From positions 1,116,001 through 1,180,000 of the forward strand of contig NZ_SHLD01000001.1 in assembly GCF_004217615.1 (NCBI RefSeq): a stretch of DNA of 64,000 bases. The letters are read 5' to 3'. The DNA comes from Micromonospora kangleipakensis. GTDB taxonomy: Bacteria; Actinomycetota; Actinomycetes; Mycobacteriales; Micromonosporaceae. Below, one piece after another: positions 35,492-43,410 of this stretch. The position numbers were made by a program, and so were the translations under genes. The notes beneath the pieces are model-generated. The model was not told where the DNA came from and ran no database searches. It saw nothing but the letters and a program-made list of their open reading frames with translations. Every line of letters starts with the position of its first letter. Positions within the stretch are counted from its first letter, which is position 1.

Positions 35492-36136
35492 ATGCGCGAA
35501 CCATGGGTGGTCGGCGTCTCCGGGGCCTCCGGCACGCCGTACGCGGCAGCCGTCGTGCGGGGCCTGCTCGACGCCGGCGAGGCGGTGGACCTGATCGTCT
35601 CCCGGGCGGCCCGGCTGACCATTCTCGACGAGACCGGTCGTCCCTTTCGGGACGGGCACTGGGCCGACGACCTGGCCGCCTGGCTGGGCCGCGAGCTGAC
35701 CGGCGCGGACCTGCGGCACTGGCCGGCGGGCGACCTGGCCGCCGGCCCGAGCAGCGGCTCCTACCGGGTACGCGGCATGGCGGTGGTGCCGGCGAGCACG
35801 GCGGCCTGCGCGGGCATCGCGATCGGGCTCTCCAAGGACCTGCTGCAGCGGGCGGCCGAGGTCAACCTGAAGGAGCGGCGGCCGGTGGTGGTGGTGCCCC
35901 GGGAGACCCCGGTGACCCGCAGCCACCTGGAGCATCTCATCGCGCTGCACGACTCCGGTGCGGTCGTGCTGCCGGCCAGCCCGGGCTTCTACGGCGCGGG
36001 CGCCTCCGCCTCGGCGCAGCAGTTGGTCGACTTCGTGGCCGGCAAGGTGCTGGACGCGCTCGGCGTACCGCACACGCTCTTCCGTCGCTGGTCGGGCGAG
36101 CTGGCCGCGGCGCAACGGAACGCGGACCGGACCTGA
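35492..36136 (+). CDS. ubiX: UbiX-family flavin prenyltransferase
   Basis: A 214-residue flavin prenyltransferase, which makes the prenylated FMN required by the UbiD-like enzyme upstream. The N-terminal VVGVSGASGTPYAA is the FMN-phosphate-binding loop, with VVPASTAACAGIAIGLSKDLLQRAAEVNLKERRPVV and VPRETPVTRSHLEHL as further UbiX hallmarks and the C-terminal PGFYGAGASASAQQLVDFVAGKVLDALGV. In futalosine-pathway work the corresponding Streptomyces gene is called mqnM. ATG 35492 starts the conserved N terminus. A perfect hairpin overlaps its stop codon. Confidence 0.92.
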   Translation: MREPWVVGVSGASGTPYAAAVVRGLLDAGEAVDLIVSRAARLTILDETGRPFRDGHWADDLAAWLGRELTGADLRHWPAGDLAAGPSSGSYRVRGMAVVPASTAACAGIAIGLSKDLLQRAAEVNLKERRPVVVVPRETPVTRSHLEHLIALHDSGAVVLPASPGFYGAGASASAQQLVDFVAGKVLDALGVPHTLFRRWSGELAAAQRNADRT

Positions 36137-36149
36137 CGGCCGGTCCGCG
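36121..36149. terminator. Hairpin overlapping the ubiX stop codon
   Basis: CGCGGACCGG (36121-36130) pairs perfectly with CCGGTCCGCG (36140-36149) around a 9-nt loop containing the TGA stop. It lies between the convergent ubiX and bldC 3' ends and could serve both. Confidence 0.65.
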
Positions 36150-36162
36150 TGCCGATCCGCAC

Positions 36163-36429
36163 TCAGTACATGCCGGCGTTGGCCGGTCCGGGGCCGGTCG
36201 AGGCGGTCGGGCCCATGTTGCGTGGCTTGCCCATGTCCTCCGCCTCGTCCAGCATGCCCTCCCCCTCAAGCAGGGCCCGCACCTCGGATTCCCGAAACCG
36301 GCGATGCCCGCCTGGAGTCCGGATGCTGCCTATCCGGCCGGCCGCCGCCCATCTCGTCACAGTCTTCGGGTCAACCCGAAACAGCGCGGCGACCTCACCC
36401 GGTGTCAGCAGGCGATCTCCAGTGTCCAC
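36163..36429 (-). CDS. bldC: BldC-like small MerR-type DNA-binding protein
   Basis: An 88-residue winged-helix protein. The block LLTPGEVAALFRVDPKTVTRWAAAGRIGSIRTPGGHRRFRESEVRALLEG is almost the whole of the Streptomyces BldC protein, a regulator that binds DNA by cooperative head-to-tail oligomerisation and controls the onset of development. BldC is usually close to 70 residues; here about 25 extra C-terminal residues (EDMGKPRNMGPTASTGPGPANAGMY) are present. GTG 36429 is used because GAGGAGGGG precedes it, and it removes an upstream arginine-rich extension. The 267-bp gap before the lrp gene holds the divergent promoters. Confidence 0.9.
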   Translation of the reverse strand: MDTGDRLLTPGEVAALFRVDPKTVTRWAAAGRIGSIRTPGGHRRFRESEVRALLEGEGMLDEAEDMGKPRNMGPTASTGPGPANAGMY

Positions 36430-36696
36430 AGCCCCCTCCTCGCGTCGACGAAGCCCCCGGCTGAACACACTGCCCCCGGCCGGTGCGAGCCCAGAGCCGT
36501 CATGAGGGACGTATGGCAATTACAGCACCAGCGAGCTGGCCTGTCCGCCAAACGCGAAAAACGCACGGCTTGAGAAGTTAGTAAATGGTACCGGCAGAGA
36601 ACTCCCATGACCATCAGTTTGTGAATGGGTACATGTTGTCACCTTCAACTGATGCCGGCGTCGGACGTTACGCCCGGAGGGCTAGGGTCACACTCC
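36430..36696. promoter_or_regulatory. Divergent bldC/lrp control region
   Basis: A 267-bp gap with an unusually AT-rich stretch (about 36560-36650, for example GAGAAGTTAGTAAATGGTACC). TAGGGT at 36683-36688 lies 8 nt before the lrp GTG (36697), giving a leaderless start in that direction. No perfect long palindrome is seen. The bldC direction has a long untranslated part or an unresolved promoter. Confidence 0.55.
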
Positions 36697-37155
36697 GTGG
36701 ACGCGATCGACCTGAGCCTTGTTGAGCTGCTGCGCGGCAATGCCCGCCTGTCGTACGCCGAGCTGGCCCGCCAGGTCGGCCTCTCCGCCCCGGCGGTACA
36801 CGAACGGGTCGGCAAGCTGGAGTCCAGCGGGGTCATCCGGGCGTACCGGGCCGAGGTGGAGCCGGAGGCGATCGGGCTCGGCGTGACCGCGCTGATCGGC
36901 ATCGTCGAGGACTCCGGCGGGGACACCGACGACGTGCTGGAGGCGTTCCGGCGGATGCCGGAGATCGAGTCCTGCTACTTCATGGCCGGGGTGGAGTCGT
37001 TCCTGCTGAAGGCGCGGGTGGGCACGATCGCCGAGCTGGAGCAGCTGATCGTCCGGCTGAACCGCACCCCGGGCGTGGCCTCCACCCGCACCGGGATCGC
37101 CCTGTCGACCAAGTGGGAGAACCGCCCCCAGCCCATCGCGCCCTCCGCCTCCTGA
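36697..37155 (+). CDS. Lrp/AsnC family transcriptional regulator
   Basis: A 152-residue feast/famine regulator. The N-terminal helix-turn-helix is DLSLVELLRGNARLSYAELARQVGLSAPAVHERVGKLESSGVIRAY, followed by the AsnC ligand-binding (RAM) domain with VTALIGIVE and a GxESFLLKAR loop for an amino-acid effector. GTG 36697 is preferred because the family starts at this point and TAGGGT lies just upstream. The gene sits between the ubiX-type and mqnE regions, as the AsnC-type gene does in Streptomyces late menaquinone clusters. Its target is unproven. Confidence 0.9.
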   Translation: MDAIDLSLVELLRGNARLSYAELARQVGLSAPAVHERVGKLESSGVIRAYRAEVEPEAIGLGVTALIGIVEDSGGDTDDVLEAFRRMPEIESCYFMAGVESFLLKARVGTIAELEQLIVRLNRTPGVASTRTGIALSTKWENRPQPIAPSAS

Positions 37156-37234
37156 CCCCGGGACGGGCGCTACCAAGCTGATGTCGTGAATGAGTCACCC
37201 GGGACCGGCGCTGGCGCGGGCCGGCTCCCGGCGA

Positions 37235-37240
37235 TACCGT
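37235..37240 (+). promoter_or_regulatory. Leaderless -10 element of the SDR gene
   Basis: TACCGT with 6 nt to the ATG at 37247; no ribosome-binding site is present in between. Confidence 0.5.
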
Positions 37241-37246
37241 GCGTCG

Positions 37247-38116
37247 ATGACGACGCCAGCGCCCGGAGCGGCCGCGGGGACCGGAGCGGCCGGAGCGCCG
37301 GGAGCGGCCGTGGTGACCGGGGCGGCGGGCGGGCTCGGACGGGCGATCGCCGCCGCCCTGCACGCCGACGGCTGGACCGTGCTCCTGACCGACCTGGACG
37401 CCGACGCGGTGGCCGCCGCCGCGGCGCCGTTCGGTGGCTGGTCCCGGGCACTGGACGTCCGCGACGAGGCGGCCTGCGCCGCGGTCGCCGCCGAGGCGGC
37501 GGGCGGGGCGGCCGGCGGGCTCGGGCTCTGGGTGAACAACGCCGGAATCCTGGTCACCGGGCCGTCCTGGACGCACGACGCGGCGACCCGCCGCCGGCTG
37601 GTCGAGGTGAACGCCCTCGGCGCGATGAACGGCACCCTCGCCGCGCTGGAGGTCATGCGGCCCCAGGGCCACGGGCACGTGCTCAACGTCGTCTCCCTCG
37701 CCGGGCTGATCGCCGCGCCCGGCGAGACGGTCTACGCCGCCAGCAAGCACGCCCTGCTCGCGTTCAGCCTGGGCACCCTGTCCGACCTGCGGATGGCCGG
37801 GCTCCGGGGTGTACACGTGTCCTGTCTCTGCCCGGACGGGATCTGGACGCCGATGTTGCACGACCGGCTCGACGACCCCGGCGCGCTGGCCTCCTTCACC
37901 GGGTCGATGCTGACGCCGGAGCGGGTGGCCGCGCGGGCCGCGCGGCTGGCCCGCCGGCCGCGTCCGGTGGTCAGCCTGCCGCGCTGGCGAGGCGCCCAGG
38001 TACGGCTCCTCGACGCGCTGCCCCGGCTGGCGCTCGCGCTGACCCCGGTGGTCCGGGCCACCGGCCGGGCCGGCCAGCGCCGGCAGCGCCGCCGGGTCGG
38101 CCCGAACCCGAGCTGA
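37247..38116 (+). CDS. Short-chain dehydrogenase/reductase
   Basis: A 289-residue Rossmann-fold oxidoreductase. [11 protein letters not shown] (about residues 23-33) is the nucleotide-binding glycine motif, TDLD suggests NAD(H) preference, NNAGIL is the structural motif, and the catalytic S-Y-K set is in VVSLAGL and YAASKHA. A hydrophobic C-terminal segment ([16 protein letters not shown]) and a basic tail could associate with the membrane, unlike small soluble SDRs. It lies alone between lrp and the desulfhydrase gene; the substrate is unknown. Confidence 0.88.
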   Translation: MTTPAPGAAAGTGAAGAPGAAVVTGAAGGLGRAIAAALHADGWTVLLTDLDADAVAAAAAPFGGWSRALDVRDEAACAAVAAEAAGGAAGGLGLWVNNAGILVTGPSWTHDAATRRRLVEVNALGAMNGTLAALEVMRPQGHGHVLNVVSLAGLIAAPGETVYAASKHALLAFSLGTLSDLRMAGLRGVHVSCLCPDGIWTPMLHDRLDDPGALASFTGSMLTPERVAARAARLARRPRPVVSLPRWRGAQVRLLDALPRLALALTPVVRATGRAGQRRQRRRVGPNPS

Positions 38117-38125
38117 CCTCGCTTG

Positions 38126-38131
38126 TAACGT
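38126..38131 (+). promoter_or_regulatory. Leaderless -10 element of the cds1-like gene
   Basis: TAACGT with 7 nt to the GTG at 38139, the same hexamer and distance as the minus-strand element at 39884-39889. Confidence 0.55.
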
Positions 38132-38138
38132 TGCCGAC

Positions 38139-39230
38139 GTGACACATCTGGACCGGTGCGACGAGGCCAGCCGGACGTGGGTGACCGAGGCGATCGCCAC
38201 GGTCGAGGCCGACGCCAACCGGTCCGCCGACACCCACCTGCTGCCCTTCCCGCTGCCCCGCGCATGGGGCATCGACCTCTACCTGAAGGACGAGTCGGTG
38301 CACCCCACCGGCTCGTTGAAGCACCGGCTCGCCCGGTCGCTCTTCCTCTACGGGCTCTGCAACGGCTGGATCGGCCCGGACACCACCATCCTCGAGGCCT
38401 CCTCCGGCTCGACCGCCGTCTCCGAGGCGTACTTCGCCCGGATGCTGGGGTTGCCGTTCATCGCGGTCATGCCCGCCTCCACCTCGCCCGAGAAGATCGC
38501 CCAGATCGAGTTCCAGGGCGGCCGCTGCCACCTGGTCCAGGACCCGGCGAAGGTGGTGATCGAGGCGCGCTGGCTCGCCGAGGACTCCGGCGGGCACTTC
38601 ATGGACCAGTTCACCTACGCCGAGCGGGCCACCGACTGGCGGGGCAACAACAACATCGCCGAGTCCATCTACGCGCAGCTTTCGCTGGAGCGGCACCCCG
38701 TGCCGGCCTGGGTGGTGGTGGGCGCCGGGACCGGCGGCACCAGCGCCACCATCGGCCGGTACGCCCGCTACCGGCGGCTGCCCACCAAGCTCTGCGTGGT
38801 CGACCCGGAGAACTCCGCCTTCTACCCGGCCTGGCAGGCCGGCGACTGGTCGGTGCGGACCGACCGCGGCTCCCGGATCGAGGGCATCGGCCGGCCCTCT
38901 GTCGAGGCGTCCTTCCTGCCCTCGGTGGTGGACCGGATGGTCCAGGTGCCGGACGCCGCCTCGCTGGCCGCCATGCGGGCCGGCTCCACCGTGCTCGGCC
39001 GCCGGGTCGGCGGCTCGACCGGCACCAACCTGTGGGGCGCGTTCGGACTGATCGCCGAGATGCTGGCGGTGGGGCGGACCGGGTCCGTGGTCACCCTCAT
39101 CTGCGACGCCGGCGACCGGTACGCCGACACGTACTACGCCGACGACTGGGTGGCCCGGCAGGGGCTGGACCTCGCCCCGCACCTGGCCACCATCGACCGC
39201 TTCCTGGCCACCGGCGCCTGGCCGGCCTGA
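38139..39230 (+). CDS. cds1: PLP-dependent L-cysteine desulfhydrase/cysteine synthase-like (Cds1 type)
   Basis: A 363-residue fold-type II PLP enzyme. The PLP lysine is K61 in [20 protein letters not shown] is the substrate loop, and [14 protein letters not shown] is the phosphate-binding loop. The long form with the [18 protein letters not shown] and [16 protein letters not shown] segments resembles Mycobacterium Cds1, which releases sulfide and pyruvate from cysteine, rather than CysK. The gene is monocistronic with a probable leaderless promoter. The name is based on family resemblance; the reaction is not proven. Confidence 0.83.
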   Translation: MTHLDRCDEASRTWVTEAIATVEADANRSADTHLLPFPLPRAWGIDLYLKDESVHPTGSLKHRLARSLFLYGLCNGWIGPDTTILEASSGSTAVSEAYFARMLGLPFIAVMPASTSPEKIAQIEFQGGRCHLVQDPAKVVIEARWLAEDSGGHFMDQFTYAERATDWRGNNNIAESIYAQLSLERHPVPAWVVVGAGTGGTSATIGRYARYRRLPTKLCVVDPENSAFYPAWQAGDWSVRTDRGSRIEGIGRPSVEASFLPSVVDRMVQVPDAASLAAMRAGSTVLGRRVGGSTGTNLWGAFGLIAEMLAVGRTGSVVTLICDAGDRYADTYYADDWVARQGLDLAPHLATIDRFLATGAWPA

Positions 39231-39246
39231 CCAAGTCGGTCCGGGA

Positions 39247-39876
39247 TCAGCGGGGGTCGACCCGCTCGGCGAGGCCCGGGTAGCGCACCACGAAGCCGTC
39301 CGGATCGACGTCCAGGTCCGCGGCGAAGGTGTCGCTGGCGAAGCGCACCCGGCCGGGCCCGAGCGACGTGTAGACCTGCTCGGCGGGAACCACGGCCAGG
39401 CTCGGCACGAGCACCCAGGCGACGTCCACCCGGCGGGCCTGGTCCGCCGGCACCCGGCTCAGCCCGAGGCGGCGTACCGGCAGGGTGTTGAAGAGCGGGG
39501 AGCCGCCCAGGTCGATGTCGAGCGCGTCCGCCAGTCGGTTCGGGTCGTCCGTGCCCGGCAGCCCAACCGGGGCGTGCCCGGCCGCCCGCAACGCCGCGTC
39601 CAGGTCACCCTCCTCGCCGGTCCGCACCCGCCAGCCGTCCCCGGCGCGTTCCAGCCGTACGCTCCGCGACCAGCCGGCCCCCTCGGCCGCCGCCTCCAGC
39701 CGGGTCGCCGCCCAGTCCGGGCCGACGGTGAGCTGGTACCGGCAGGTGTAGGGGATCGGGTCCACCGCCAGCGCCACGCCCCGCGCGGCGAGTCCCTGTT
39801 GGCCGTCGAGGACGACATGCTCCGCCCCGGCGATGTCCGTCCTGGTCCAGAAGAGCGACTTCGGCATGGTCGGCAT
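39247..39876 (-). CDS. Putative glycolipid-binding domain protein
   Basis: A 209-residue protein resembling the putative glycolipid-binding family (PF06475). The block FWTRTDIAGAEHVVLDG at the N terminus, GVALAVDPIPYTCRYQLTVGPDW, GCPD-like DDPNRLADALDIDLGGSPLFNTLPVRRLGL and FASDTFAADLDVDPDGFVVRYPGL fit that family. Related proteins adopt a lipoprotein-localisation-type beta barrel, but no signal peptide is present here, so it is cytoplasmic. Minus-strand TAACGT lies 7 nt before ATG 39876, supporting this start. Confidence 0.75.
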   Translation of the reverse strand: MPTMPKSLFWTRTDIAGAEHVVLDGQQGLAARGVALAVDPIPYTCRYQLTVGPDWAATRLEAAAEGAGWSRSVRLERAGDGWRVRTGEEGDLDAALRAAGHAPVGLPGTDDPNRLADALDIDLGGSPLFNTLPVRRLGLSRVPADQARRVDVAWVLVPSLAVVPAEQVYTSLGPGRVRFASDTFAADLDVDPDGFVVRYPGLAERVDPR

Positions 39877-39883
39877 GAACCGG

Positions 39884-39889
39884 ACGTTA
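39884..39889 (-). promoter_or_regulatory. Leaderless -10 element of the glycolipid-binding gene
   Basis: Minus-strand TAACGT with 7 nt to the ATG at 39876. Confidence 0.55.
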
Positions 39890-39923
39890 CGCCACGGCGC
39901 GGACGCCGGCGCGGGATGCGGAA

Positions 39924-39957
39924 ACGCCGCCGCGGAGCGAATGCTCCGCGGCGGCGT
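39924..39957. terminator. Strong hairpin terminator of the DEAD-box gene
   Basis: ACGCCGCCGCGGAGC (39924-39938) pairs perfectly over 15 bp with 39943-39957 around a GAAT loop. It lies 12 nt after the DEAD-box gene stop (minus strand), where the RNA ends in GUUUCC. Confidence 0.85.
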
Positions 39958-39969
39958 CCGGGCGTCAGG

Positions 39970-41652
39970 TCAGTGGGTACGCGCCGGCGGTCGCCCGCCG
40001 AAGCCCCGCCGGTCGTCGCGCGGCCGGTCGTCCTGGCCCCGACCCTCGGGACGGAACCCGCCCCGGCGGTCCGCCGACCGGAACTCGCCGCCCCGCTCGC
40101 CGAACGTACGCTCGTCCCGGGCGTCCCGGTCACCGAAGCGCCGCTCGCCGGTCGGCCGGTCCTCGAAGCGCCGCTCGCCGGTGGGGCGGTCGCCGAAGCG
40201 CCGCTCGCCGGTGGGGCGGTCCTCGAAGCGCCGCTCGCCGGTCGGGCGGCCGAAGCGCTGGTCGCCCCGGTCGCCGGACCGGCGCTCGCCGCGGCCGTCG
40301 AAGGAGCCGCGGTCGCCGAAGCGCCGGCCGTCCCGGTCGCCGAAGCGGCGCGGGCCGGACGGGCGGTCGCCGTAGCGGCGCTGCTCCTGCGGCTCCTGGC
40401 GGACCGGCACCCCGCTGGGCTCGCGCGCGCCGATCAGCTCCGCGAGGGCCGGGTCGCCGGCCCGGACCCGGGCCTCCGCCGGCGCGACTCCGGCCTTCTC
40501 CAGCATGGCCAGGGTGGTCCGGCGCTGCTTCGGCAGCACCAGGGTGGCCACCGCGCCCGACTCGCCGGCCCGGGCGGTACGCCCCGCCCGGTGCAGGTAG
40601 TCCTTCGGGTCCTTCGGCGGGTCGACGTGCAGCACCAGCGAGACCCCGTCGACGTGGATGCCGCGGGCCGCCACGTCGGTGGCGACCAGCACGTTCATCC
40701 GACCCTCGCGGAACTCGGCCAGGGTCTTGGTACGCATCCGCTGGGTCTTGCCGCCGTGCAGCCCACCGGCGCGTACGCCCACCGCGGCGAGCTGCTCGAC
40801 CAGCCGGTCGACGCCGAGCTGGGTACGCGCGAAGAGCATCGTCCGGCCGGAGCGGGCAGCGATGGAGGCGGCGACCGCGAACTTGTCGTGCGGCGGGATC
40901 AGCAGCAGGTGGTGGTCCATGGTGGACACCGACGCGGTCGACGGCGCGGTCGAGTGGGTGACCGGGTCGGTCATGAACCGCTTGACCAGCGAGTCGACGT
41001 CGCCGTCCAGGGTGGCGGAGAAGAGCAGCCGCTGGCCGCCCGCCGGGGTCTTCGCCAGCAGGTCGGTGACCTCCGGCAGGAAGCCCATGTCGGCCATCTG
41101 GTCGGCCTCGTCGAGCACGGTGATCTCGATGTCGTCCAGGTTGCAGACGCCGCGCGAGACCAGGTCGCCGAGGCGGCCCGGGGTGGCGACGATGATCTCC
41201 ACACCCCGGCGGAGCGCGTCGATCTGCCGGTCGTACGGCACGCCACCGACGGCGGTCTTGACGAAGATGCCGACGGCCTTGCCGAGCGGCATCAGCGCGT
41301 CGTTGACCTGCATGGCCAGTTCCCGGGTGGGCACCAGGATCAGGGCCCGGGGGTGCAGCGGGCGGGCCCGGTTGCGCTCGGCGAGCCGGGCGATCAGCGG
41401 CAGGCCGAAGGCGAGGGTCTTACCGGAGCCGGTCTGGCCCCGGCCGAGCACGTCGTGGCCGGCGAGGGCGTCCGGCAGGGTGGCCCGCTGGATCTCGAAC
41501 GGGGTGGTGATGCCCTGGCGGGCCAGCGCGGCGACGAGCTGCCGGGGCAGTCCCAGCGCGGCGAAGTCGGGGGTGTCGACGTCGGCGCGGTTCTCCTGCG
41601 CCGGGGCGTCGTGGGCGGACGGGGACGTGCCGGGGTCAGCAAAGGTGGTCAA
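39970..41652 (-). CDS. DEAD-box RNA helicase with RGD/RF-rich tail
   Basis: A 560-residue helicase. The Q motif (FEIQRATLP), Walker A GQTGSGKT, PTRELA, ATPGRL, DEAD-type motif DEADQMADMGF, SAT and HRAGRTARAGESG all appear in order within about residues 30-370. The C-terminal 150 residues are an arginine/glycine/aspartate-rich tail with near-identical RPTGERRF(E/G)D repeats, typical of cold-shock and ribosome-assembly helicases. TTG 41652 is the chosen start; GAAAGG lies 6 nt upstream and the in-frame ATG at 41733 has no ribosome site. The upstream 208 bp may hold a structured leader. Confidence 0.9.
   Translation of the reverse strand: MTTFADPGTSPSAHDAPAQENRADVDTPDFAALGLPRQLVAALARQGITTPFEIQRATLPDALAGHDVLGRGQTGSGKTLAFGLPLIARLAERNRARPLHPRALILVPTRELAMQVNDALMPLGKAVGIFVKTAVGGVPYDRQIDALRRGVEIIVATPGRLGDLVSRGVCNLDDIEITVLDEADQMADMGFLPEVTDLLAKTPAGGQRLLFSATLDGDVDSLVKRFMTDPVTHSTAPSTASVSTMDHHLLLIPPHDKFAVAASIAARSGRTMLFARTQLGVDRLVEQLAAVGVRAGGLHGGKTQRMRTKTLAEFREGRMNVLVATDVAARGIHVDGVSLVLHVDPPKDPKDYLHRAGRTARAGESGAVATLVLPKQRRTTLAMLEKAGVAPAEARVRAGDPALAELIGAREPSGVPVRQEPQEQRRYGDRPSGPRRFGDRDGRRFGDRGSFDGRGERRSGDRGDQRFGRPTGERRFEDRPTGERRFGDRPTGERRFEDRPTGERRFGDRDARDERTFGERGGEFRSADRRGGFRPEGRGQDDRPRDDRRGFGGRPPARTH
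40141..40260 (-). repeat. Four 30-bp in-frame repeats in the helicase tail
   Basis: Units starting at 40141, 40171, 40201 and 40231 encode RPTGERRF(E/G)D. Alternation of E and G (CTC/GCC) and the loss of 3 bp at the end of the last unit show unequal crossover history. Confidence 0.85.
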
Positions 41653-41860
41653 GAAATGCCTTTCGAGCGGGGCGCATCTTCGCGATGGCCCGCTGCGGCT
41701 GAATGCCGCCGAATCGCCCGCAAGATCGCCCATGGGCGCGTGACAGGCGCGCCAGGTCAGTGATCTACCCAAGTGTACGGCGGCGCGCCAGAGCCGCCAC
41801 CGCACCGCGAGGCCGTAGTGGGCGGGCTCACCATGCTCCCGCCGACCCGTCACCCGCCGG
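41653..41860 (-). promoter_or_regulatory. Helicase 5' region
   Basis: This gap includes minus-strand TACACT (41772-41777) and TAGATC (41762-41767) as possible -10 boxes. Either gives a 5' untranslated region of about 100 nt before the TTG start, unusual in this window, as expected for a cold-shock-type helicase leader. No named riboswitch is recognised. Confidence 0.4.
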
Positions 41861-43297
41861 TCATCGGCCGGTCATCCCGCTCAACGCGTCGTTGGCCAGG
41901 AAGACCACCACCAGGCTGATCGCGATCAGCAGACCCAGCGACGCGGCCAGCACGATGACCACCTTCGTGTTGCTGGACCGGGTCGTCGGGGCGTCCTCGG
42001 CCCAGCCCTGGGCCAGGATGTGCCCGGTCAGCGAGCCGGAATTCTCCAGCGGGTTGCCCGTCGGGAGCGACACGGTGGCGAAGCCGGGCCCCTCGGTGCC
42101 GCCGTAGGCCGTGCCGGCCAGGTCCGGGCCGCCCCGGTAGGGGAGCGGGCCGGGGCGCCCGGCGGCGGGCAGCGCGCTGACCGGGCGGTCCGCGGCCGGC
42201 GGCGCGCTGGTCGGGTAGGGGTGGGCGGCGACGCGGCCGCGCCCGGCGGTGCGGTGGTCGGTGGGGTTGGTCGACGGTGGCCAGCTCGGCAGCGCGGGCG
42301 CCGGCACCACCGGTGGTGCGGAGACCGGCCCGCCCGCCGGGGTGGCCATGGCGGGCGGGGGCGGGAACGGCGGGGCGGGCATCGGGCCCGGTGGCGGCGG
42401 TGGCGCGGGCACCGGCGGCCCGGGCGGCGGCACCGGTGGCCCGGGAATCGGCGGTACCGGCCCGGGCGGCGTCGGCCCGGGCGGTGTCGGCCGGGGCGGC
42501 GCGGGCACCGGCGGCGCCGGGGAGGGGGGCTTCGGTGCCGGCACGGGCGGCGCGGGCGAGGGTGGCGTCGGTCCCGGTACGGGCGTGGGAACCGGCTCGG
42601 GTTCCGGCGTGGGCGGCACCGGGGGCTGGGCCGGCTCCGGCGGCTGCGCCGGCTCGGGCGGCTCGGGATTGACGGGCCCGGCCCGGTAGATCGTGGTGCC
42701 GCCGGCCTTCGCGGCCACCGCGGCGTCGGCGGCGCCCTCCTCGTCGGCGGAGATCCGGCGCAGCCCCGGCACCGAGGCGCTGGCCCGGGCGGATGCCCCC
42801 TCGGCCGCGTCGCGCTGCCCCGGCACCGCCGGGCCCGGCGTCGAGGCCTCCGGCGCGGGTGGGGCGGGTGAGGCGGCGACCCGGGCGGATCCGGAGACGG
42901 TCGGGGCTGGTGCGCGGCCGGCCGAGGCGTCGTCCGGGGCGGCCGACCGGTCCGGGTCGGGATCGGCGGGCCGCTCGGCGGCGGCGAAGCCGGACCAGGT
43001 GGAGGGCGGCGCGACGGTGGCGCCGGGCTGACGCCGGTCCAGCGGCGCCGCCCCCGCCGGGCTGCCCGCCCGGTACGTGGTGGCGGTGGCCGGTGCGGCC
43101 GGCCCCTCGCCGTCCGCGGGTGCGGCCGTGGCGGCCACGCTGACCCGGCCGCGGGCCACGCCGGGGCTCGTTCCCACCGAGCCCCCGTCGTCCGTCGGGT
43201 CGGCCGCCACCCGGCCCGGTGCGGGATCGGCCGGCCGGTCGGTGCTGGGCACGGATCCCGGATGGACCGTCCCCGCCGGAACCTCTAGCTCGCCCAT
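41861..43297 (-). CDS. Proline-rich C-terminally anchored membrane protein
   Basis: No family recognised. The 478-residue protein has a long low-complexity Ala/Pro region, a dense proline core (residues about 225-350, with runs such as PPVPPPGPPVPAPPPPPG) and a single hydrophobic segment VVIVLAASLGLLIAISLVVVFLAN near residue 445-468 with a short tail. With no signal peptide the N-terminal bulk would be cytoplasmic and the C-terminal helix a tail anchor, or the orientation may be reversed by charge; the tail R after the helix slightly favours the former. The next gene on the same strand encodes an NlpC/P60 protein. The function is unknown. Confidence 0.65.
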   Translation of the reverse strand: MGELEVPAGTVHPGSVPSTDRPADPAPGRVAADPTDDGGSVGTSPGVARGRVSVAATAAPADGEGPAAPATATTYRAGSPAGAAPLDRRQPGATVAPPSTWSGFAAAERPADPDPDRSAAPDDASAGRAPAPTVSGSARVAASPAPPAPEASTPGPAVPGQRDAAEGASARASASVPGLRRISADEEGAADAAVAAKAGGTTIYRAGPVNPEPPEPAQPPEPAQPPVPPTPEPEPVPTPVPGPTPPSPAPPVPAPKPPSPAPPVPAPPRPTPPGPTPPGPVPPIPGPPVPPPGPPVPAPPPPPGPMPAPPFPPPPAMATPAGGPVSAPPVVPAPALPSWPPSTNPTDHRTAGRGRVAAHPYPTSAPPAADRPVSALPAAGRPGPLPYRGGPDLAGTAYGGTEGPGFATVSLPTGNPLENSGSLTGHILAQGWAEDAPTTRSSNTKVVIVLAASLGLLIAISLVVVFLANDALSGMTGR

Positions 43298-43410
43298 GCT
43301 CGCCTCCGCGCCCACGCTCGCACCCGGACCGCGGCGGGCGGCCCGGGAGTGCCTGGATCTCACCGTGCCACAGATCGGCCCGGCAGCACAGCCGGAGTGG
43401 ACGGTTGCGG

